Origin: Clostridia bacterium
GTDB taxonomy: Bacteria; Bacillota; Clostridia; Oscillospirales; CAG-272
DNA length: 64,000 nucleotides
Direction of reading: 5' to 3'
Assembly (NCBI GenBank): GCA_017468385.1
Contig: JAFUIQ010000010.1
Location: 1-64,000, forward strand
Position numbers and translations under genes: made by a program. The notes beneath the pieces are model-generated. The model saw only the letters and a program-made list of their open reading frames with translations. It was not told the origin of the DNA and made no database searches. Below, in pieces: positions 1 to 8,749 of this stretch; position 1 is the first letter of the stretch; the number at the start of each line of letters is the position of its first letter.

Positions 1-605
1 CACAACGGGCAAGTGCCCGAGAATTTCCCTGACGGAAAATTCTCCAAGGTTTTGTCTGAGACTAATGCACTTGCCATGCAGGCAGTTATAATTCCAACAA
101 AACGGGCAAGTGCTCGAGAATTTCCCTGACGGAAAATTCTCCAAGGTTTCATCATGGCGTTTCACTTGCCATGCAGGCAGCTATAATTCCAACACAACGG
201 GCAAGTGCCCGAGAATTTCCCTGACGGAAAATTCTCCAAGGTTTTGTCTGAGACTAATGCACTTGCCATACAGGCAGCTATAATTCCCACACAACGGGCA
301 AGTGCCCGAGAATTTCCCTGACGGAAAATTCTCCAAGGTTTTGTCTGAGACTAATGCACTTGCCATGCAGGCAGCTATAATTCCCACACAACGGGCAAGT
401 GCCCGAGAATTTCCCTGACGGAAAATTCTCCAAGGTTTTGTCTGAGACTAATGCACTTGCCATGCAGGCAGTTATAATTCCAACAAAACGGGCAAGTGCC
501 CGAGAATTTCCCTGACGGAAAATTCTCCAAGGTTTCATCAAGGCGTTTCACTTGCCATGCAGGCAGTTATAATTCCAACAAAACGGGCAAGTGCCCGAGA
601 ATTTT
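1..605. repeat. Array of six 95/97-base tandem repeats plus a partial seventh copy
   Basis: The motif AACGGGCAAGTG recurs at 4, 101, 196, 293, 390, 487 and 582, giving spacings of 97, 95, 97, 97, 97 and 95 bases. Two unit types occur. The 97-base type carries GTCTGAGACTAATG in the middle and the 95-base type carries CATCATGGCG or CATCAAGGCG instead. Each unit has a short dyad (GGGCA-AG-TGCCC), a second dyad (GAGAATTTCC/GGAAAATTCTC) and a distal CACTTGCC that can pair with the opening GGCAAGTG. The last copy breaks off at about 605. The array continues past the left edge of the window. Neither unit length is a multiple of three, so open frames through it are not conserved between copies. Confidence 0.95.
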
Positions 606-1136
606 GTGCAGGCCATTCAGTGAATAAATGGGCGGCCATGACATATACTATAGTGGCAGACACGTTTCTCCCTTCTGTACAACTGACCACGCCGGGGTTG
701 TGCGGAAGCGAGAGCGTGTCGCTTTTTTTGCCGTCGGGCATGCAGACGGATATTTCCCGCTTTCGTTCGGCAGGATCAGACGGTTTTGCATGAAATGATG
801 CATTTTCGGCTGTCAAGAGCCTTTCTCATTTTTGTTGTTTTTCTCTATTCAGACAATTCCCGCAATCGTTTCCCAACGAAATCAAAAAAGTTTTCCACAG
901 AAAAAGGGAGTTTTCCCTGTGGAAAACTCGTAAAAACCCCTTGATTTTGCTTGCTTTCCACAGACTTTCCCACAAACTGTTGAAAACTTTTGCTTCCCGC
1001 ACGCATTTTTCCGGAAAATCCCGTGGAAAACTTTTTTGTGCAAAAATCACAAAATCCACGTCGGTGACGATACTTGTCACCTGCAATTCGGTCCTCACCA
1101 AACTGCAAAACGGCAATTGCAGAAAAGCCGGATTCT
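606..1136. other. Gene-free region with DnaA-box-like inverted repeats
   Basis: I see no convincing gene here. The clearest structure is TTTTCCACA at 891-899 and its inverse TGTGGAAAA at 919-927, both matching the relaxed DnaA-box pattern TTWTNCACA and forming a 10-11 base-pair dyad. Looser relatives lie at 955-963 and 1022-1030. The short open frames are out of character with the codon use of neighbouring genes. Confidence 0.4.
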
Positions 1137-1171
1137 ATAAAAAACGGGTGAGCGTTTGGCCGCTCACCCTA
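1137..1171 (-). terminator. Terminator of the ddl operon
   Basis: A GGGTGAGCG/CGCTCACCC hairpin is followed on the minus strand by a run of six T. It starts about seven bases after the ddl stop codon. Confidence 0.85.
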
Positions 1172-1177
1172 TAATTT

Positions 1178-2245
1178 TCACATAGCCGATGCGACCAGTC
1201 GGTCGATCAGTTCGCTGTAGGTCATGCCCGTATGCATCATCAGTTTCGGATACATACTGATGGACGTAAATCCGGGCAGTGTATTGATCTCGTTGAACAC
1301 GATGTCGCCCCGGTCGTTGACGAAGAAATCCACCCGGGACAACCCCCGGCAATCCAGCACGCGGAAGATAGTCTCCGCACAGCGGCGCACCTGATCCCGC
1401 ACGTCCTCGGGCAGGCGGGCAGGGATGTGATAGCCCGATGCGCTGCTCTGGTATTTGGCTTCGTAATCGTAGAAATCCGCGCCGGTGACAATCTCGGCGC
1501 AATCGGATACGGTGTAGGCAGTGCCCTCGTTCAGCACCGCGACTTCAATCTCCCGGCCGTCGATGGCTTCTTCCACCAGCACCTTGCTGTCCTCCCGGAA
1601 AGCGATCTCGGCAGCAGCCATGAACTCCTCCCGGTTCCGCGCTTTGGACACGCCCACGGAAGATCCGGCGCGGGCCGGCTTGACAAACATAGGATAGCCG
1701 AATTGCTCCTCAGCCCGGTCGGCCAACGCCCTGGCCGTTGCATCATCCCATGTATCCCGGTACAAAATCACGCACTCCGCCTGGCGAATGCCCGTAGTAC
1801 GGACGATCTGCTTGGTGAACACCTTATCCATGCACACCGCGCCCGAAGCGGAACCGCATCCCACGAAGGGGATTCCCGCCAGGGACAGCATGCCCTGCAC
1901 GGTGCCGTCCTCGCCATAGGAGCCATGCAGCACGGGGAACACCACATCCACCGGCAAGGTATGTACACTGCCGTCCGCAGAGAACAGACAGAACTCCCGC
2001 CGGCCGCTGGCCAGATCCAGTGCCGCGCGGTCGAGAGCGGACGTATCCGCACACCAGCTGCCGTCACGGACGGATTCGTAGGAGCCGGTGTAGTAGTACC
2101 ATGCGCCCTCCTTGGTGATACCCACAGGCAGTATCTCATATTTCTCCGGGTCTGCATTGGTCAGAACGGAATAAGCTGACTGCAGCGACACCTCGTATTC
2201 GGAGGAGCGGCCGCCGAACAGCACACAAAGCTTTATTTTCTTCAT
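1178..2245 (-). CDS. ddl: D-alanine--D-alanine ligase
   Basis: A 355-residue ATP-grasp enzyme that joins two D-alanines for peptidoglycan precursors in the cytoplasm. The N-terminus carries the family signature LFGGRSSEYEVS. The middle has PVLHGSYGEDGTVQG and the C-terminus has the metal and phosphate-binding stretch EINTLPGFTSISMYP. The chosen ATG at 2245 starts MKKIKLCVLFGG and has GAGGA about 12 bases upstream. The frame extends 25 codons further up but that part overlaps prmC and has no conserved sequence. It is the last gene of a DUF1385-prmC-ddl operon, 13 bases after prmC. Its substrate would be supplied by the alr product encoded at 25350. Confidence 0.96.
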   Translation of the reverse strand: MKKIKLCVLFGGRSSEYEVSLQSAYSVLTNADPEKYEILPVGITKEGAWYYYTGSYESVRDGSWCADTSALDRAALDLASGRREFCLFSADGSVHTLPVDVVFPVLHGSYGEDGTVQGMLSLAGIPFVGCGSASGAVCMDKVFTKQIVRTTGIRQAECVILYRDTWDDATARALADRAEEQFGYPMFVKPARAGSSVGVSKARNREEFMAAAEIAFREDSKVLVEEAIDGREIEVAVLNEGTAYTVSDCAEIVTGADFYDYEAKYQSSASGYHIPARLPEDVRDQVRRCAETIFRVLDCRGLSRVDFFVNDRGDIVFNEINTLPGFTSISMYPKLMMHTGMTYSELIDRLVASAM

Positions 2246-2258
2246 AATAGAGTAGTCC

Positions 2259-3098
2259 TCACAATCCGTCAGATTTTGCCGGGCGGATGGCCGCCAGCAC
2301 GCGGTCATGACCACCGGCATCTTTGAGAATATGAATATCCGAAAAAGAATATTCCTGCGCCATGCGGGTAACGCACTCCCCCTGGGCGGCGCCGAATTCC
2401 ATCAGCAAACGGCCGCCCGGGATCAGCGCCCGGGATGCGGTATCCAGAACGCCGCGGATCACGGACAAGCCGTCCCCCTCGTCAGTCAGAGCCGCTCGGG
2501 GTTCAAAGGCCAATTCGGGTGCCAGCGTCTGCATTTCCTCGATAGTAATATAGGGGGGATTGGACACGATGGCGTCGAAGGTTTCCCCCGGGGGGAAGAT
2601 TTCCTTGGTTACATCGCCCACGATCACGGCAACGCGATCAGCCACGCCCAGCCTACAGGCGTTTTTTTCGGCCATCCGGGCCGTTTCGGGAAACAGATCC
2701 ACCGCCGTGACGGTGATATCCGGACGGTAATGGGCCAGAGCGATGCCGATGCATCCGCTGCCCGTACACAGATCCGCCACGCGGGCGTTTTTCGGCAAAT
2801 GCCGCAAAGCGTATTCCACCAGCGTTTCCGTATCGGGGCGGGGAATCAGGCAATCGGGGCTGAGTGCAAAGGACAGTCCCATAAAGGACCACTCCCCCAG
2901 GATATACTGAAGAGGCTCCCGACCCTCCCGCCGCCGCACGGCCTCCTCCAGGCCGGGGGCGGTCAATTCCTCCTCCCGCATCAGAAGCAGGCGGGCATCG
3001 GACAAGCCCGTATAGCGGGCGGCAAGAAGCCGCGCTTCCCACGCGGCCTCCTCAATTCCCACAGCGCGCAGTCGGCGCTGGATGTCAAGCAGTGTCAT
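2259..3098 (-). CDS. prmC: Peptide chain release factor N5-glutamine methyltransferase
   Basis: A 279-residue methyltransferase that uses S-adenosylmethionine to methylate the GGQ glutamine of release factors RF1 and RF2. A helical N-terminal substrate domain is followed by a Rossmann SAM-binding domain with VADLCTGSGCIGIALA and the catalytic NPPY motif (SNPPYITIEEM). Family members are about 280 residues, so it is full length. Its start overlaps the end of the DUF1385 gene by four bases (ATGA), which suggests translational coupling. The pairing with a DUF1385 protein is common in Firmicutes. Confidence 0.96.
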   Translation of the reverse strand: MTLLDIQRRLRAVGIEEAAWEARLLAARYTGLSDARLLLMREEELTAPGLEEAVRRREGREPLQYILGEWSFMGLSFALSPDCLIPRPDTETLVEYALRHLPKNARVADLCTGSGCIGIALAHYRPDITVTAVDLFPETARMAEKNACRLGVADRVAVIVGDVTKEIFPPGETFDAIVSNPPYITIEEMQTLAPELAFEPRAALTDEGDGLSVIRGVLDTASRALIPGGRLLMEFGAAQGECVTRMAQEYSFSDIHILKDAGGHDRVLAAIRPAKSDGL

Positions 3099-4099
3099 TC
3101 GTTCTCGGGGGCACTTTCCGCCGGTGCTTCCTCGGATGCCGTCTCAGTTGCATCTTCGGGGAACTCGTCCGGCATGGCCAGTTTCATGGCAGCAATGGCG
3201 ATCTCCAGCTGGGATTCGTCCGGTTCGCGGGTGGTAATGCGCTGCATCCACAGTCCGGGAGCGGACAGAAGGCGGGTGAACCAATTGGTATGCTTGCCTG
3301 CGTACATGATGAACTCAAATCCCAGGCCCACGATCACAGGCAGGAGCAGAATCTTCAGAACCACGCGCAGGGCCAGATTCTCCCAGGAGATCAGCGAATT
3401 CACCAGAATGGAGAGAATCAGGATCACGAAGAGGAAGCTGGTACCGCAGCGGGGATGGAAACGGGTGCATTTCGCCGCGTTTTCGGGGGTCAGCTCCATG
3501 CCGGATTCATAGCAGGCAATGGATTTATGCTCCGCGCCGTGGTACTCAAAGGTACGGCGCATTTCTTTCATCAGCGAACAGAGGGCAATATACGCCACAA
3601 AAATGGCGATCTTCATCACGCCCTCAATCAGATTGCGGAACCAGCCGATGCCGCCCAGAAGGGAATCCAACCATTTGGTAACCAGGGCAGGCAGGTACAA
3701 AAACAAGCCCAATCCGATCACCAGACCCAGGACGGTGGCGATGCCCATGAGCACGCCCATCATCTTATCGCCCCACTTGGAGCGGAGCCATGCCTCAAAT
3801 TTGGTATCCTCTGCCGCATCATCGATGCCCAGCATATCCGCCGACTGCATCAGGGTATTGTAGCTGAGCAGCATGGTCTCCACAAAGTTGACCACGCCGC
3901 GCACCAGGGGGATGTTCAAGAATTTATATTTTTTCCGTATGGAAACATGGGTGTCCACAGAGGTGCGGATCTGTCCCGCCTCATCGCGGACAGCCAGCGC
4001 GGTACGATCGCCGCTTTTCATCATCACGCCCTCCAGGACCGCCTGACCGCCCACGCGGCCCAGACGTCCGGGAAGACCGCACGCTTTTTCCGGTTTCAT
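3095..4099 (-). CDS. DUF1385 (YqhQ-type) membrane protein
   Basis: A 334-residue integral membrane protein of the DUF1385 family. Family signatures are visible: GGQAVLEGVMM near the N-terminus, EYHGAEHKSIACYE in the middle and FHPRCGTSFLF before the last membrane segments. At least four hydrophobic segments are present, around residues 110-140, 155-175, 220-240 and 255-275. The conserved His and Cys residues suggest metal or redox chemistry, but the molecular role is not established. The C-terminus is an acidic Glu/Ala tail. It is the first gene of the operon and overlaps prmC. The start is ATG at 4099 with an upstream AAGGAGAAAG. Confidence 0.9.
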   Translation of the reverse strand: MKPEKACGLPGRLGRVGGQAVLEGVMMKSGDRTALAVRDEAGQIRTSVDTHVSIRKKYKFLNIPLVRGVVNFVETMLLSYNTLMQSADMLGIDDAAEDTKFEAWLRSKWGDKMMGVLMGIATVLGLVIGLGLFLYLPALVTKWLDSLLGGIGWFRNLIEGVMKIAIFVAYIALCSLMKEMRRTFEYHGAEHKSIACYESGMELTPENAAKCTRFHPRCGTSFLFVILILSILVNSLISWENLALRVVLKILLLPVIVGLGFEFIMYAGKHTNWFTRLLSAPGLWMQRITTREPDESQLEIAIAAMKLAMPDEFPEDATETASEEAPAESAPENE

Positions 4100-4270
4100 A
4101 CTGAATCTTTCTCCTTATGTATATCATAATCCGTATCAGTATAGCACACCGCCCCGGGAAAATAAACAGTTTTTTGTAAACTCGGCGCGGCGGGACGATT
4201 TTTTGCGGATTTTTTTGTAATTTATATGTAAATTTTCGAATCAAGTATAGCATTTTCAGAAAAACTGTGT

Positions 4271-4276
4271 TATAAT
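4271..4276 (+). promoter_or_regulatory. Extended -10 promoter for the foldase gene
   Basis: TATAAT is preceded by TGT (an extended -10), with no good -35. About 110 bases of leader separate it from the start at 4390. The leader begins with a near-palindrome, CGGACTTGCCATATGGTATG, from about 4289. Confidence 0.5.
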
Positions 4277-4389
4277 AAGTCAATTATCGGACTTGCCATA
4301 TGGTATGTCCGTTTATTTCGGCAGTCCGTTGCCATCCAAGCACGACCGCTGATCCGTATAACATATAATGAAAGGCATGGTTTTTACTC

Positions 4390-5862
4390 ATGGGCAAGGC
4401 TAAACGCAATACGGCTGCCTCCGGCACTGAAAAACGCAACAAATTCCTCGCGATTCTCTGCACGATTCTGGTAGTAGCCATTCTCGGCTCTCTGGTAATC
4501 TACAGCAATCTGGTAACAAACGGCTTCTTCTTGCGCCGTACCGTCTCCGCTACCACGGAGAATTATGAAATCGACAACGCAGTATTCTCCTACTTCTTCA
4601 ACAGCTATTATCAGGAATTCGCTTCCACCTACGGATACTACTTCCCCATCGACAGCAGTGTATCCCTGAAGGGACAGGCGTGCTCCATGTACAACGACGG
4701 TTCCACCTGGTTTGACTTCTTTGCCGGCAACGCAAAGAACAATCTCTCCAACATTCTCGCTTTCTGTGAGGAAGCAAATGCCCGCGGCATCACTCTGGAT
4801 GAGGCGGACTACAAGCAGATCGATGACGCCATCGATACTATGAAGGCCACTGCCAAGCAGGCAGGTGTTTCCACCTCCTACTATATGCAGGCTATGTTCG
4901 GCACGGGTGTAAACGTAAAGGACGTGCGCCGCGCACTGGAGCTTTCCGCCCTGGCATCCAAGTGCAGCAAGGAAATCACCGATGCGTACAGCTACGGTGA
5001 GGCAGACTACGACAAGTACGTAGCGGAGAATCCCTACGCGCTGCTGTATGCGCAGTATGCTTCCTTCGACATGAAAACCGCGGACACCACCGAGGACGAT
5101 GTGAAGACAGCCACTCTGCTGCAGGGCTATCTGGATCGGTTTGCCAAGGCAGCCACCCAGGAAGAATTTGAGCAGATCGCTTTCGATTATCTGCGCAATG
5201 TAGCCTACGCAGGCGACGAGGAAACCACCGATGAGAAGATTCAAGCAGAAGTGGACGCCCTCACCGCTGAGGCAACCTATGTCAAGGACAACGCCGTTTC
5301 CGAGTGGGCATTCGCCAAGGACCGCAAAGTAGGCGATGTATACACCGAGGTAAGCGAAGACAAGACCACCTACTCCGCATACTTTATGGTTGCTCCCGCA
5401 TCCCTGGACACCTATAACACCGTAAACGTACGTCACGTCCTACTTTCCTCCGCCACCTACGGCTCCGATGAGGCTGCCAAGGCTAAGGCAGAGGAACTGC
5501 TGGCATCCCTGACCGGCGTCAGCGCGCTGGAGGATGCATTTGCTGCTCTGGCCGAGGAGTACAGCGAGGACACCGGTTCCAACACCAATGGCGGTCTGTA
5601 CGAGAACGTAGGCAAGGGCGAAATGGTAGAGAACTTTGACGCGTGGATTTACGAAGAGGGCCGCAAGGTCGGCGACACCGGCATCGTGGAGTCCGATTAC
5701 GGCTACCACATCATGTACTTCGCCGGCGAGGGCGACATCGCTTGGCACGTACAGGCAGACAACGCTCTGAAGAACGCCAAGTACTCCGAGGACAGCGCTG
5801 CCATCAACAAGAAGTATCCCACCACCTTTGACGACAAGGCTATCTTTGAGTTGGACATCTGA
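4390..5862 (+). CDS. Membrane-anchored peptidyl-prolyl isomerase (parvulin/PrsA-like foldase)
   Basis: A 490-residue extracytoplasmic foldase. After a basic N-terminus there is one membrane anchor at about residues 20-40 with no lipobox cysteine. A long helical chaperone-like region follows, and then a parvulin domain at about residues 335-450. That domain is recognised by VRHVLLSS, AEEYSEDTGSNTNGGLYENV, VENFDAWIYEEGRKVGDTGIV and DYGYHIMYF. It probably helps exported proteins fold on the outer face of the membrane, as PrsA does, but lacks the lipid anchor of PrsA. It stands alone and is closed by a terminator. Confidence is high for the domain and lower for the clients. Confidence 0.9.
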   Translation: MGKAKRNTAASGTEKRNKFLAILCTILVVAILGSLVIYSNLVTNGFFLRRTVSATTENYEIDNAVFSYFFNSYYQEFASTYGYYFPIDSSVSLKGQACSMYNDGSTWFDFFAGNAKNNLSNILAFCEEANARGITLDEADYKQIDDAIDTMKATAKQAGVSTSYYMQAMFGTGVNVKDVRRALELSALASKCSKEITDAYSYGEADYDKYVAENPYALLYAQYASFDMKTADTTEDDVKTATLLQGYLDRFAKAATQEEFEQIAFDYLRNVAYAGDEETTDEKIQAEVDALTAEATYVKDNAVSEWAFAKDRKVGDVYTEVSEDKTTYSAYFMVAPASLDTYNTVNVRHVLLSSATYGSDEAAKAKAEELLASLTGVSALEDAFAALAEEYSEDTGSNTNGGLYENVGKGEMVENFDAWIYEEGRKVGDTGIVESDYGYHIMYFAGEGDIAWHVQADNALKNAKYSEDSAAINKKYPTTFDDKAIFELDI

Positions 5863-5872
5863 TAATCACAAA

Positions 5873-5908
5873 ACAGCGTACGGAGCATCCCTCTGTATGC
5901 TGTTTTTG
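5873..5908 (+). terminator. Terminator after the foldase gene
   Basis: CAGCGTACGGA and TCTGTATGCTG pair (with G-U pairs) around a six-base loop, followed by TTTTT. Confidence 0.85.
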
Positions 5909-5982
5909 TATACATATCCTTTTTTCGCAAACTGATGGAAAAACTTTTTTGATTTTTCGCAAAAAATGGTGGTTTTGTCATC

Positions 5983-6011
5983 TTGTAATCTGCCAACGAT
6001 TGTGATATAAT
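5983..6011 (+). promoter_or_regulatory. Sigma-A promoter of guaB
   Basis: TTGTAA, 17 bases, TATAAT, located 33 bases before the guaB start. Confidence 0.75.
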
Positions 6012-6044
6012 CTTTCTAATATTTATATTCATAGGAGTACTGCT

Positions 6045-7544
6045 ATGGCTTTCTATTACAACGAACTGTCCCACACCTTTAGTGAGTATCTGCTTGTTCC
6101 CGGTTATTCCGATGCGAACTGCATCCCTGCCAACGTTTCTCTCAAAACCCCGCTGGTAAAATTCAAGCGCGGCGAGGAACCGGCTCTCTCCATGAATATC
6201 CCCCTGGTTTCCGCCATCATGCAGTCCGTATCCGATGACCGCATGGCCATCGCTCTCGCCAAAGAGGGGGGCGTGTCCTTCATCTACGGCTCCCAGAGCA
6301 TCGAGGATGAGGCAGAGATGGTACGCCGTGTGAAGAATCATAAGGCCGGCTTTGTATACTCCGACTCCAACCTCCGTCCCGATCAGACTCTGGCGGACGT
6401 AATCGAGCTGAAGGAGCGCCTGGGCCACTCCACCATCGCTGTTACCGACAACGGAAAGCCCAACGGCAAGCTGCTGGGTATCGTGACCGGCCGTGACTAC
6501 CGCGTCAGCCGTATGTCCATGGATGAAAAGGTAGAGACATTCATGACTCCCCTTTCCAAGCTGGTTACCGCTCCCGAGGGCACTTCCCTGAAGGAAGCCA
6601 ACAACATCATCTGGGATCACAAGCTGAACTCCCTGCCCATCGTGGATGACAAGGGCCATCTGGTGGCATTCGTATTCCGCAAGGACTACGCCCAGCACAA
6701 GGAAAATCCCCACGAGCTGCTGGACACCCAGAAGCGGTATGTAGTAGGCGCCGGCATCAACACCCGCGACTACGAACAGCGCGTTCCTGCCCTGGTTGAG
6801 GCAGGTGCCGATGTGCTCTGCATCGACTCCAGTGAAGGATTCACCGAGTGGCAGTCCCGCACCATCGCCTTCATCCGCGAAAAGTACGGCGACACCGTGA
6901 AGGTAGGTGCCGGCAACGTAGTGGACCGCGATGGATTCCGCTTCCTGGCTGAGGCCGGCGCGGACTTCATCAAGATCGGTATCGGCGGCGGTTCCATCTG
7001 CATCACCCGTGAGACCAAGGGTATCGGCCGCGGTCAGGCTACTGCTGTGATCGAGGTGGCCGCAGCCCGTGACGAATACTACAAGGAGACCGGTATCTAT
7101 ATTCCGATCTGCTCCGACGGCGGTATCGTATACGACTACCACATCACGCTGGCACTGGCCATGGGCGCAGACTTCTGCATGCTGGGCCGCTACTTCTCCC
7201 GCTTCGACGAAAGCCCCACCAACAAGGTGATGATCAAGGGCAGCTACATGAAAGAGTATTGGGGTGAGGGCAGCGCCCGCGCCCGCAACTGGCAGAGATA
7301 CGACATGGGCGGCGCATCCAAGCTGTCCTTCGTGGAAGGCGTAGACTGCTACGTTCCCTATGCAGGATCGCTCCACGACAATCTGGCCACCACCTTGTCC
7401 AAGATCCGCTCCACCATGTGCAACTGCGGTGCCTTGAGCATCCCCGAACTCCAGGAAAAGGCTCGCCTGACTCTGGTCAGCGCCGTTTCCATCGTGGAGG
7501 GCGGTGCCCACGACGTTATGGTCAAGGACCAGAATCCCCAGTGA
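6045..7544 (+). CDS. guaB: IMP dehydrogenase, protist-like type
   Basis: A 499-residue enzyme that oxidises IMP to XMP with NAD+, the committed step of GMP synthesis. A (beta/alpha)8 barrel is split by a CBS pair at about residues 105-225. The catalytic loop is [12 protein letters not shown] with the nucleophile Cys319, and the flap carries RNWQRYD with Arg418-Tyr419. From memory these numbers equal those of Tritrichomonas foetus IMPDH, and long stretches ([16 protein letters not shown] N-terminus, [19 protein letters not shown] flap, [19 protein letters not shown]) read almost the same. Typical bacterial GuaB of about 490 residues looks different. The gene has its own promoter and terminator. 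Function is near certain; the subfamily assignment rests on recall. Confidence 0.96.
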   Translation: MAFYYNELSHTFSEYLLVPGYSDANCIPANVSLKTPLVKFKRGEEPALSMNIPLVSAIMQSVSDDRMAIALAKEGGVSFIYGSQSIEDEAEMVRRVKNHKAGFVYSDSNLRPDQTLADVIELKERLGHSTIAVTDNGKPNGKLLGIVTGRDYRVSRMSMDEKVETFMTPLSKLVTAPEGTSLKEANNIIWDHKLNSLPIVDDKGHLVAFVFRKDYAQHKENPHELLDTQKRYVVGAGINTRDYEQRVPALVEAGADVLCIDSSEGFTEWQSRTIAFIREKYGDTVKVGAGNVVDRDGFRFLAEAGADFIKIGIGGGSICITRETKGIGRGQATAVIEVAAARDEYYKETGIYIPICSDGGIVYDYHITLALAMGADFCMLGRYFSRFDESPTNKVMIKGSYMKEYWGEGSARARNWQRYDMGGASKLSFVEGVDCYVPYAGSLHDNLATTLSKIRSTMCNCGALSIPELQEKARLTLVSAVSIVEGGAHDVMVKDQNPQ

Positions 7545-7561
7545 TCCATCCTATAAATAGC

Positions 7562-7596
7562 ACAGGCAGCTGCTTCGAGCAGCTGCCTGTTTTTTA
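7562..7596. terminator. Bidirectional terminator between guaB and the AAA ATPase gene
   Basis: ACAGGCAGCTGCT and AGCAGCTGCCTGT form a perfect 13-pair stem with loop TCG, then six T. The T run abuts the stop codon of the convergent gene. Confidence 0.9.
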
Positions 7597-8640
7597 TTCG
7601 ATTTTACCGTAGGCGGCCATCTGCACATCCGATTTTGTAATGCGCATCAATTCTTCCCGGGTGATTTCCTTCATGGATGCCAGCCGGTTGGCCTGGGCAC
7701 TCAGCACCTTTTCAAACACATTGCGCACACCCCGGGCATTGCCGAACTCACCCGCCGCCTCGGAGGCCATGTGCAGATACTCCCTCATAGCATCCATGGC
7801 ATCCTCATCCGGCCTGTAGCAGTTCTTCTCGCACTGCATGAGGAAGATATCCGCCATCTCCTCCCCGGTGTAATCGGCGAAGTGCAGGTATTTATTGAAG
7901 CGGGACTGGAGTCCCGGGTTGGAATCGATGAACGTCTCCATCCGATCGATATATCCAGCCACGATGACCACCAGATCGTCCCGGTTGTCCTCCATGGCTT
8001 TCAGCACGGTATCCACCGCTTCGTAACCGAAATCGTTTCCCTCCTTGGAGGTCAGGGTATATGCCTCGTCGATGAACAAGACGCCGCCCTTGGCCCGCTC
8101 CAGCACTTTGGCGGTTTTGATGGCCGTCTGGCCCACATATCCCGCCACCAGGCCGCTCCGATCCACCTCCACCAGCTGTCCTTTGGAAAGGATGCCCAGC
8201 GAATGATACACCCGCGCCATAAAGCGGGCAATCATGGTCTTGCCCGTGCCGGGATTGCCGGAGAATACCATATGCAGGGACAGATCCGCTGTGGGCAGAC
8301 CGTGCTCCTTCCGCATCCGGTACACCGTGGCCATATTGATCAGATTTTCTACCTCCGCTTTCACGGCGGCCAGCCCGATGTAGCCGGCCAGCTCCGCCTT
8401 CAGCGTCTCCATATCCTCCTTCGGCGGGATTTCCTCCGCCGCCGGGGGCGTTTCTTTTTTTACCTCGGTCTGCGGTGCGTTCTTGGGAATATCCGATGCG
8501 GGTGCGGCTTCCTTCACGGGATTCTCCGACTTCCCGCGGCCACTGCCCCACAGATCGCCGCCGATCCGGCGCATATTGTTCTCCGTCATGGAGCGAATCA
8601 GATCCAACTGCATGGAAATGATCTCGTCTTTTTTATCCAT
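7594..8640 (-). CDS. AAA ATPase of the SpoVK/CbbX type
   Basis: A 348-residue protein. Residues 1-80 are a hydrophilic Pro/Glu/Lys-rich region. An AAA+ module of the CbbX/SpoVK family follows, with Walker A GNPGTGKT at 128-135, Walker B GGVLFIDEAYTL near 186, sensor VVIVAGY and arginine-finger region NPGLQSRFNKY. SpoVK of Bacillus is a stage V sporulation protein, and the divergent neighbour here is the spoVA operon, so a sporulation role is plausible but inferred. The RBS before ATG 8640 is weak (GGAAAAGCG). A start at residue 10 (MQLDL) is an alternative. Confidence 0.85.
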   Translation of the reverse strand: MDKKDEIISMQLDLIRSMTENNMRRIGGDLWGSGRGKSENPVKEAAPASDIPKNAPQTEVKKETPPAAEEIPPKEDMETLKAELAGYIGLAAVKAEVENLINMATVYRMRKEHGLPTADLSLHMVFSGNPGTGKTMIARFMARVYHSLGILSKGQLVEVDRSGLVAGYVGQTAIKTAKVLERAKGGVLFIDEAYTLTSKEGNDFGYEAVDTVLKAMEDNRDDLVVIVAGYIDRMETFIDSNPGLQSRFNKYLHFADYTGEEMADIFLMQCEKNCYRPDEDAMDAMREYLHMASEAAGEFGNARGVRNVFEKVLSAQANRLASMKEITREELMRITKSDVQMAAYGKIE

Positions 8641-8713
8641 CGCTTTTCCGCCTTCCGTTACAGCATGAGATAAGTATAGACCAAAACGGCCGTCCCGTCA
8701 AGGTTATCTATGG

Positions 8714-8742
8714 AAAAAGGCGCATCCTGCAATGCGCCTTTT
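8714..8742 (-). terminator. Terminator after the zinc-ribbon gene
   Basis: AAGGCGCAT/ATGCGCCTT hairpin followed on the minus strand by a T run, eight bases past the stop codon. Confidence 0.8.
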
Positions 8743-8749
8743 ATGTGGA

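Noticed and set aside
181..541. Minus-strand frames of 68 and 87 codons inside the tandem repeats
   Set aside because: The repeat lengths (95 and 97) shift the frame at every unit and no RBS is conserved, so these are chance readings of repeat DNA.
1..605. CRISPR array
   Set aside because: Units of 95/97 bases are nearly identical over their whole length, with no variable spacers and no cas genes nearby.
1232..2179. Long open frames opposite ddl and many other genes
   Set aside because: They are reverse-strand shadows of GC-rich genes, with His/Arg/Gly-rich composition and no starts with RBS.
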